Shown in pieces: positions 56,161 through 64,000 of a stretch of DNA of 64,000 nucleotides (positions within the stretch are counted from its first letter, which is position 1; every line of letters begins with the position of its first letter). Origin of the DNA: Albugo candida (taxonomy: Eukaryota; Oomycota; Peronosporomycetes; Albuginales; Albuginaceae); assembly GCA_905220665.1 (NCBI GenBank), contig CAJNAR010000144.1, forward strand, positions 496,001 to 560,000, written 5' to 3'. The notes under the pieces are model-generated. The model was not told the origin of the DNA, made no database searches, and was given only the letters and a program-made list of their open reading frames with translations. The translations under genes and the position numbers were made by a program.

Positions 56161-58541
56161 ATGTTGGTCTTTTACGCATTTGGGGCGCTATTGGGGCTGT
56201 TGCGACCGATATTGAGTGAAGGGAAATGCTACCAGCGCCATTTAAATCGCACAGAGGTTCTTACTAGTCCTCGATCTCATGAAATTGTCGACTCGAGCGA
56301 GTTGCCCAAAAATTTTGATTGGCGGGATATCAATGGCGTTAACTACGTGACGATTACAAGGAATCAACATATTCCCTTTTACTGCGGATCGTGCTGGGCG
56401 TTTGGTGAGAGTTTGTTATTTGAAGCAATGAGGATGCTTGACTATAAATGTTTCGAATGTAGCATCGACATCATCGCTGTCAGATCGAATTCATATTGAA
56501 AGATCCCGCAGCCGAAAAGAAAAAAATCCTGTTGACGTTCTTCGGGAGGTGGTGTTGGCCCCTCAAGTGCTGCTGAATTGTGACACTGCCGATGAAGGGT
56601 GTCATGGAGGCGATCCTTTGAGTGCTTTTCGATACATTCATGAGAAGGGGATTCCTGATGAAAGCTGTCAACGTTATCAAGCGACAGGCCATGATACTGG
56701 TAATCAGTGCCGAATGCAAGATATATGTGAGAATTGCGCCTCGAGTCGAGGATGCTGGGCGCAGAAAACGTATGAAAAATACTTTGTCAGCGAGTTTGGA
56801 ACTGTTCGTGGTGAAGACCAAATGAAGGCGGAGATTTACGCCCGTGGGCCAATTGTATGCACAGTCGATGTCACGGATGCATTTCTGAATTATCAGGGCG
56901 GTATTTTTGATGATAAGACACATGCGATGAGTATGGACCACGCCATTTCTGTTGTTGGATGGGGTGAGTCAAAAGATGGCACAAAATATTGGGCTGTGAG
57001 AAACAGCTGGGGGAGGTTCGTAATCTTGACGTAATCAAAATGGAATGGGTTTATAACAACTTGATTACTTTTAGTTTCTGGGGTGAAGACGGATGGTTCA
57101 GAATCGTTCGCGGAGTAAATAATCTTGGTATCGAAAGTGAATGCACATTTGGTGTTCTGAGAAACAACGGCTGGCCACAGTTTGTTTATGCTGATGATGC
57201 AACACCCAACTTGTCCAAGAGAATTGGTGCTGAAATAACGAGTAGTTTTACAAAAGAACATGCAGACGACGATGAAAAAGAAGAAGATGATGATGATGAA
57301 GATGATGATGATGAAAATGATGATGAAGAAGAAGAAGATGAGAAGGAAATTGATGACGATGATGACAAAAAGTCTAATGAGGGTCTTCTCCGTGAAATAA
57401 ACAAGTCATCTTTCGCTGCATGCAGAGAGAAAGTACGTTTTGAGAAGGGTGAAAAGGTATTATCGCCACTACCACACGAAACAATCAAAGCCGAAGATTT
57501 GCCGAAGACGTGGGACTGGCGAAACGTCAATGGCGTCAGCTTTGTGACTTGGGATAAAAACCAACACATACCACACTATTGTGGAAGTTGTTGGGCTCAA
57601 GGAACAACAAGCGCGTTATCCGATCGAATCATGATCCTTCGAAATGGTACGTCATTCATATTATTTGTACCAATTTCTTGACCTTTATTCTCTTCTCGAT
57701 CATTCCAGCAACATGGCCGGAAATTGCGTTATCAGCACAAGTTCTGATCAATTGTCATGGAGGGGGTAGTTGTGCTGGTGGCAACCCTGGACTCGTCTAT
57801 GAATATGCACACCGGCATGGAATTCCCGACCAGACATGCCAAGCGTACCAGGCACAGAATCTCAATTGCAATGAGTTTGCCATATGTGAGACGTAAGTGA
57901 CGTTTATCCAGATACCTTAAAATTTTCTCGGATTCAAATACAAATCGATGTCTCTCTACAGCTGCTGGTCGACGAATACTTCCTTCACTCCGGGTCGTTG
58001 CGAGGCGATCAAACGATTCAAAAAGTATTATGTCTCGGAATACGGAAGGGTGACCGGTGCGGATCGCATGAAAGCTGAGATATTTAAGCGTGGTCCTATT
58101 GGCTGTGGCGTCCATGCGACAGAAAAATTTGTGGCTTATACTGGTGGGATCTATTCTGAATCAGTCATGTGGCCAATTCCGAATCATGAAATCTCGGTCG
58201 CTGGATGGGGTTTCGATGAAGATACTCAAACAGAGTATTGTACGTTCGAATATTATATCATACCTATGGGACGCTGACATCGTGTGTCGTGTTGCAGGGA
58301 TTGGCAGGAACTCTTGGGGAACGTACGTTGACTACATTCCCGACGCTCGACTGCGCCTCACACTTGTACCTGTAGCTACTGGGGAGAACATGGATGGTTT
58401 CGCATCAAAATGCATCACTCGAACCTCGGGATTGAGTCTGACTGCGATTGGGGTGTGCCACTTGCTGATGGATCCAAGCCGACAGCATTCGAGAAAACGG
58501 TGTTTGAACCGTCGGAACTTGGTGTACTTGCAGTCGATTAG
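56161..58541 (+). CDS. Tandem double cathepsin Z-like (C1A) cysteine protease
   Basis: Seven exons: 56,161-56,404, 56,463-57,015, 57,075-57,646, 57,709-57,892, 57,962-58,239, 58,298-58,322 (25 nt) and 58,376-58,541; all phases close, 673 residues. An N-terminal signal peptide ([18 protein letters not shown]) is followed by two cathepsin Z/X-type domains. Both have the HIP insertion before the active cysteine ([12 protein letters not shown] and [12 protein letters not shown]). Triads are complete: Cys78, His241, Asn262 and Cys438, His593, Asn615. A run of Asp/Glu, about residues 329-364 (57,262-57,370), links the domains. Predicted to act as secreted or lysosomal carboxypeptidases/proteases, possibly cleaved into two enzymes at the acidic linker. 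Confidence 0.85.
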
Positions 58542-58631
58542 ACCGCTATTTCATGTGTCCGTGTTGTTAAAGTAGGCTCATGTAACGAGACATAAAGTTG
58601 TGAATCGATCAATTTGAACTTGATTTTCTGA

Positions 58632-59671
58632 ATGAGCTTTGGACGCACTAATTATCGCATAGGTGGCACTCGCGGTGGAGCAGACCGTACGTGCGCTATC
58701 TCTGCATGTAATCTTAGCCGAGTGTCTAGATATGTCGCTCTAGAGTTCAAGTGGGATGACGTCAAGTCGGATAAGTACCGTGAAAACTATTTGGGGCATT
58801 CTGTTTGTGCACCAGTTGGGCGCTGGCAAAGAGGTTTGTGACTTCTTACATTACAATATGGAATTTCTCGTCAACCATTGTGATAGGGAAAGATTTGACG
58901 TGGTATGCAAAGAATGGCAATGATAAAACTGCAGCCGATGCGAAGGCGATGATACAAGCAGAAATAGCAGCAGCAAAGCAAAAAGATGAAGACATGATGA
59001 ACGAAGCCTTGTGAGTCTCTGCTTAGCGGTTTCTTAGCCATATTTCTCATTCTGTGCGTTTAAGAGGAATTGCTCCAAGGCGTCGCCAATCTTCGACACA
59101 CGCTCTCGATGCGACAGAAATGAAAGAGCTTTTAAAAAAAGGCGATGTAGAACATGATTCACTGTATGTTGAACGTGTGGAAGGATTGGGAGCCGCTTCC
59201 GATGGAATTGAGACGGATATTGGATCAATGCCGAAGAAAAGCATGGCCGAACGATATAAAGATCGACTTGGCAAAGCCGATGTTACGTATGGCTTACCTG
59301 GAAACATCACAAAAGCAGTGGAAGTGTCTGGTGAGACAGAGCGAGAGACAGAGGTGGGGACCTCACCGGCTGTGGAGAAAAAGTTGACAAAGTCGAAGAA
59401 AAAGGATAAAAAGCACAAACGCGAGAAAAAAGCAAAACGGAAGAATAAAAAGAAAGCTGCATCAAGTGTTGATGACAATCTAGCATCAGATCAGGCACGA
59501 AAGTCCTATAGACGCGACACTGTTTATCGATCTCGTACTGCATCTCGGTCCATCGATACTCAGCGCTGCAGAAAAGGAACACGTCGATCACGGTCACGCT
59601 CACGCTCACGACCCCATATGCATTCTAGACGCAACAGGTTTCATACAAGATCGACGTCTAGCTCTCGTTAG
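58632..59671 (+). CDS. MMTAG2-like (multiple myeloma tumour-associated protein 2 family) protein
   Basis: Four exons: 58,632-58,686, 58,744-58,833, 58,887-59,010, 59,065-59,671; introns 53-57 nt, 291 residues. The N-terminal family block is clear once spliced: [16 protein letters not shown], then [17 protein letters not shown], then KDLTWYAK. The rest is lysine-rich, with a long KK/KR run (about residues 195-220) and an Arg/Ser C-terminus (RSRSRSRSR) typical of nuclear, splicing-associated proteins. Family members are small conserved nuclear proteins of unclear function. Confidence 0.82.
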
Positions 59672-59710
59672 TGACAGGTGATGAATGCATGTTCTTTATT
59701 TTCAAGTCTA

Positions 59711-60656
59711 TTACGATTTCGAAGTGGTATGTACATGTCGTTGACGTCCCAATCTTTCTTGGGACCCATCCTCTAGTGAATACGCTGGGAGATAATACCC
59801 TCTAACTTGTTCTCTTTTCTCACTTGCTTGAGCGTCTCCGTCGGCGGGATGCCGCCACAGCGAAGGATTTTCTACGGTATCGTATATATTTCCCAATGAC
59901 GTGTATCCGTGGTCGTACAAGGAGCAGTAATCAATCTCGCAGTGCCGTATAAAGCTCCACACATCCGCATAAGTCCATCGAAGAATTGGATTAATCCGTA
60001 AAAACGGAGGCCATCCCATTGTGCTTGGAGCGATATGCTCTAGCTCGTCCGTTGATGGGTCGCCTCTTCGTACACCCATGAAGATTGCTTTTGTGTTATA
60101 TTTCTCGATCATATCTCGTACACCTTCAACAAAAGAGCACTTATAAACGTGACAGACAAGGTCATACCTATTTCAAATAAGTGAGGCATATGAGACATAA
60201 GGAGGTTAAGCTTACTTACTTGGATTTACATGTCTCAATAAAATCACGAACTTGTGGAAACTGATCATGTGAATCAAAGTATAAGACCGGTAATTGCTTC
60301 AATATTCCACCGATTGGATCCATTTCTGATTGCAATGGTTCGGTCGTCAAATTGTTTGTAGGCATCTCACAGGAAGTGGCTGGATGTCTGATCGATGATT
60401 CTCGGTTGTCAATTTCGGTGAAGCTTTTTTTCTCTTGCAGCTGCTTCCATTTTTGTGTGAGTACAATACGAATTAGATGAAGTACAAGGGTCGAATCTTT
60501 TCCTCCATTAAAACTAAAGCATAGCTGCCCTATACCAAATATATCAATAATGCGATGAATAAGATCCAGAGAGCTTTGCATTCGGCATCGTGCTGAGGCG
60601 TCTACACTCTGATACAATGTGCTATATCGTTGCAATAATGCCTCGTGCATCGACAT
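59711..60656 (-). CDS. FAD synthase (FMN adenylyltransferase, PAPS-reductase fold)
   Basis: Two exons, 60,220-60,656 and 59,711-60,167, separated by a 52-nt intron; 297 residues. The PP-loop-like motif is CFSFNGGKDSTLVLHL. The second exon carries the eukaryotic FAD synthase signature: AIFMGVRRGDP, then INPILRWTYADVWSFI and YCSLYDHGYTSLG. The enzyme transfers AMP from ATP to FMN. An insertion rich in S, N and T (about residues 80-115) sits before LPVLYFDS. It is a stand-alone synthase domain, like fungal FAD1, without the MoCF domain of the animal protein. Confidence 0.88.
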
Positions 60657-62138
60657 TGTAACGATTGCTACACCTTATCGTACTTATTCAAAACTTAGAT
60701 ACGATCGTACGTAATGGCATCAATCGAGAGAGCTTTGAATGCAATCTCCTGACGTCTCTCTGCATTACAAGGGCACTCTGTCAAAGAAGAACGAGTGTCT
60801 TTGGCCACTGGAAAACCTCATTTCAATCGCAATGTACTTATTCACATAAAAGCTGTCTTTTGGTTGGCGATTAATGATAGAATCAGCTGCAGCTTGAAAA
60901 TGTTCAGCGTACCTGTTATAGAAGTGAGTCAGTCGAAATGATCACATCCACGTGAAGAAAGAAAGTCATATTGTATGGCGCATATACGGTTAAAAAGATG
61001 TGCAAGCAGCGAGTATTATATCTTCTACAGATGACATTTGATCTTTGTGTTTTGCGTTAGTAGCCATTGAGCTCAACCCGATGTGTATCGATTCACAATA
61101 CATCACCAGGGCGTGTCTCAAGATCCAAGATACCATTGAGCATGTCGCTATCAATCATTGAGTCGACAGTCGCGGGATTAATGTTCGCTTTGTGGTTTTG
61201 ATGATAGCCCGCGTTTTTTTCTCTTCATTCGAACAAAGCATGACACGACCTTTCTTTTTGAAATCCGAGCCGGATGATATTATCAGCTCCAACGGGTGGG
61301 AACAAGTCTTTGTATGCTGGATGCGAAGCGCATGTTATGTACGTATCGGCATCGCATTTTGGAATGCTCGAATAAGGGAGACTATTGATGGACGAACGAC
61401 AGCTATGTCTTGGAAACGCTTTGAATTCTGTCATCTTCTGGCGTGTGTACATGTAATGGAACGCTTTTTGTAGAGCTGTATGTTTTGGCTATCAGTAAGT
61501 GTAGGCATTTCTGGGATTTCAAGCTGATAAAAGTAAGAATCACTACGTTCCTCTCTACATCAAGGATTGTTGAATGCCTGTCACTACTGCATTGAACAGT
61601 GCATTCGCCTGGAAGCACTCGAACAAGTGAAAGAAACAAGTATTGGAACACCCAAGACGCTGTAATTACTAACTCTTACACCCTTGCCAGAACAGTTTCT
61701 GAAATGTTCGGAGCGGAACTATGGATATCCTTGGAGAATGAATGTATTGTATCATCGTCACTACTACGCAGTGGAAGAAGTCCAATGAGCAAGCACATGA
61801 TACCAATCAGGCGGAAGCAAAGGTGATTGTTACAATCATGATTTTACCTGATCAGAGTTGTATGGACAAAGAAGCTTCACATTCTCATAAAATGAAGAAA
61901 TCACCTGACTCAACGTTGCACAAATAAACAGATGTGGAACTGCATCCCGCTGATTTCGTCACAGACCGCTTGTACCTCCCCTTTGTATACACTGATTAAT
62001 TGCAGCTCCTTTGCCATACAAAAACACAGTGTTATTCTATCTTGCTTATAGTTCAAGCAGTTTGTAACATATAACATGTCGTCTAATGTATCGGCCTGTA
62101 CGTAATCATTATTTACATTCATACACACCGGCGATTGG
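60657..62138. other. Intergenic region with possible unresolved small exons
   Basis: About 1.5 kb without a gene I can support. On the minus strand, frames at 61,225-61,452 (contains CDADTYITCASHPAYKDL) and 61,093-61,200 (ends DLETRPGDVL then a stop) lie in the same register but are separated by an in-frame stop; they might be exons of a small gene. Plus-strand frames 61,192-61,473 and 61,599-61,826 also exist. No domain is recognised in any. Confidence 0.3.
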
Positions 62139-63347
62139 TTAAAAAAAGCATTTCCGATGTAAAATTGCCTCGTGATGCTCTTCCCATTCTTGCTTACTAA
62201 TGTGCATATCCCGGAACGTTGAAAGAGAAGCAAGAATGGACCCACCAATCCAAGCCGCGATCTTTCGATGCGTATTATACCCTCGTTCGCGGAATTGAGC
62301 ATCAGGAACTACTGAAAGCTTTTCATTGCAATTGGATTGTAATTCTTCCTGTATTCGTGAGTAGCCTTTGATCATTGTCGTTCCACCCGCAAGTAAGACT
62401 GCCTGACGAAGATTTCCGCGAAGATCTTCATCACACATTGCGATGGAGTCGAGCACAGCTTGATGTATCCCTTTGGTACACTTTAGCGAGCATTCAGATT
62501 GCAACTCTTTTGGCTCGAAAAGAACTCGGGATGGTTTACATAATGTCTCATTATCAATCAAAAGCTCTGTTCCATCGGGAAGCTCAAATGGAATGCTGCT
62601 CGTGATTTCGTCTCTTCCATTTTGAGCTTTACTTTGCATGAAACATGATGATTCCTTGATACTATCGAGTGTCTGAGGATGGAGAGCATCTACTGAATGT
62701 CCATCTTGTGCTAGCAATATTTTCAATCTTTGACTGATGTCAATTCCACCAATATCGTAATGCAGGGAAGCATGCGGTAGAGCATATCCTTCAAAAATGG
62801 GAACCGCATGGCTGGATCCATGTCCAATTTCTAAAACAATCCCACGTGTTCTTCCTGAAGCAAACAGCGATAAGGAACATTGATTCATCGTATAAAAGCC
62901 CGACACTCTGTAGGTTTCAAACAATATTTGTGCCATGCGCCCTTGCTGCTTCGCGAAATCGTCGGAGGGTGACAGGCAGCTCAGAATCTACGCAGTCAAG
63001 CTCAACCACACTGACAAATAGCGTGTCCATGTACATACAGGGAGTGCTGATCTTTCCGGATTCACGCGAAGCTGCTGGACAAACGTGTGCCTCCAGATTT
63101 TTTCAAGGGCATCCCAATCTTTCACAATTCCTCGTTCAATCGGGTAGTTGGTCGCCACAATCTCGCGATGTTGTTGACATTTCGATCCGATGACAGAGTA
63201 TTTACTGTGTTGTTTCAGCGGCGACGTTGTGACTTCCGTCCGATTGTCGCTGAGGATACACGAAGGAAAGAGAGATTGCGGCAGATCTTCGCTAGCAAAA
63301 CCAGCTTTCATGACACCGGAGCCATTATCGATCACAATCGCCTCCAT
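62139..63347 (-). CDS. Divergent actin-related protein
   Basis: Two exons, 63,039-63,347 and 62,139-62,987, with a 51-nt intron; 385 residues, close to actin length. N-terminal MEAIVIDNGSGVMKAGFASED is the actin phosphate-1 motif. Other conserved parts are IERGIVKDWDALEKIW, SLFASGRTRGIVLEIG..THAVPI-like (SSHAVPIFEGYALPHA), VLLAGGTTMIKGY, and the C-terminus WIGGSILASLSTFRDMHISKQEW. The region equivalent to actin LLTEAP reads ILSCLSPSDD and subdomain 4 is diverged, so this is not conventional actin. It is not assigned to a known ARP class; ARP1-like or orphan is possible. Confidence 0.82.
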
Positions 63348-63615
63348 CGGACGTCTATTATTACTTAGCCCATGGGGTCATGACGCAACGTTTTTGTTGA
63401 TTCTATATTGAATTCACATACAATCACACAATTTCGTGTCAACGATATTGAATGATTGTAGAAATTCCGCAATGAAACTATACTTCATTTGAAACAGTCA
63501 CGATTCGACGAACGATCCAGCGATACTGAGAAAAATAACGTGCTGACACTCGTGCTATCTGAGACTTTTCTCCTTACCATTTGCAAACATTTACTAGAAT
63601 TCTCAAGCTTACCGC
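63348..63615. other. Divergent intergenic region
   Basis: 268 bp between the actin-related gene (-) and the secreted protein gene (+). Nothing recognised. Confidence 0.4.
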
Positions 63616-63990
63616 ATGAATTGTCTCCACCTTCCAGCTATCGTCACGTATTTGGTGCTTCTAAGTGCAACGGAAGCTCAATTTCGAAATCAGGAACTCG
63701 ATACTGGAGTGATAACCGGAGTAGCACCACCAACAAACTACAATTCCTATAATCAAGCGGCACAGGTGGGATGGGTACCTCCCAACACAGCTTATCCCTA
63801 CAATGTAGTCACACCTCCTACTTACTCCAACATTAATGGAAATAATAATCCTGGAAGCCTTACCGCTATGGTGGATCCAGCAAGCAGCTATCATGTACCT
63901 AGAGCGAGATCGTCTGCATCCAGATTATCATCGCATTTATTTGCTTTTTCTATCTCGATACTCTCAGCCGGATTTTATTTTTTGCTTTAG
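63616..63990 (+). CDS. Small secreted, probably GPI-anchored protein
   Basis: Single exon, 124 residues, ATG at 63,616. The signal peptide is NCLHLPAIVTYLVLLSATEA. The mature part is rich in Asn, Pro, Tyr and Thr (PPTNYNSYNQAAQ; PNTAYPYNVVTPP) and has no cysteine. The C-terminus is a classic GPI signal: small residues (ARSSASRLSS), then a hydrophobic end (LFAFSISILSAGFYFLL). It is likely a cell-surface or wall-associated protein; function unknown. The window ends 10 bases after the stop. Confidence 0.7.
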   Translation: MNCLHLPAIVTYLVLLSATEAQFRNQELDTGVITGVAPPTNYNSYNQAAQVGWVPPNTAYPYNVVTPPTYSNINGNNNPGSLTAMVDPASSYHVPRARSSASRLSSHLFAFSISILSAGFYFLL

Positions 63991-64000
63991 ACATTATCCA

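Noticed and set aside
61240..61300. Resemblance of FFLKSEPDDI to the start of an EVE domain
   Set aside because: Only about ten residues match and the following sequence shows none of the later EVE motifs.
1..64000. CRISPR arrays, bacterial operons, rRNA or tRNA genes
   Set aside because: The window is eukaryotic; I saw no short regularly spaced repeats, and no tRNA cloverleaf or rRNA sequence that I could recognise by eye. A covariance-model scan would be needed to exclude tRNAs.

Overview
This window comes from a eukaryotic nuclear genome, most likely a compact oomycete genome. An Albugo-like white-rust pathogen is my guess, but the species cannot be proved from the sequence. The evidence is many 45-100 nt introns with GT(A/T/G)..AG borders, genes packed 50-120 bp apart, and the oomycete initiator plus flanking promoter element (TCATTY..CA(A/T)TTY) just upstream of several start codons. 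The window has two parts.

Left part (1 to about 26,600) is a gene-poor tandem array. One segment of about 8 kb is present as three recognisable copies (A 567-10,788; B 10,789-18,844; C 18,845-26,600), plus a remnant at 1-540. Each copy carries a minus-strand secreted-protein gene (family Y; all three copies intact), a plus-strand secreted-protein gene (family X; intact only in copy C), and decayed remnants of other ORF families that I call T, W, V and U. Copies differ by large deletions and by two clean insertions of non-autonomous inverted-repeat elements (4,454-5,681 and 24,125-24,640). The second has a perfect 8-bp target duplication and an empty site in a sister copy. This looks like an expanding and decaying effector-candidate cluster.

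Right part (about 27,000 to 64,000) is gene-dense housekeeping DNA. In order: R3H-SUZ protein (+); URB1/Npa1 ribosome-biogenesis factor (-); M3 oligopeptidase (+), divergent from URB1 across 94 bp; F-box/SPRY protein (+); a MABP-DCB/HUS-Sec7-PH Arf-GEF (-), an unusual architecture; a class II-like trehalose-phosphate synthase with altered catalytic residues (+); a secretory FKBP with two micro-exons (+); chaperonin subunit CCT6 (-); a small hypothetical ORF (-); an N-terminal-motor kinesin (-); a double-domain cathepsin Z-like protease with an acidic linker (+); an MMTAG2-like protein (+); FAD synthase (-); a divergent actin-related protein (-); and a small, probably GPI-anchored secreted protein (+).

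Exon borders are my own reading from splice signals, phase continuity and protein-family continuity; no transcript data were used. Many listed start positions were moved to the first plausible ATG. The most interesting items are the effector-candidate array with its conserved promoter and insertion history, the MABP-Sec7 fusion, the tandem cathepsin, and the degenerate trehalose synthase.
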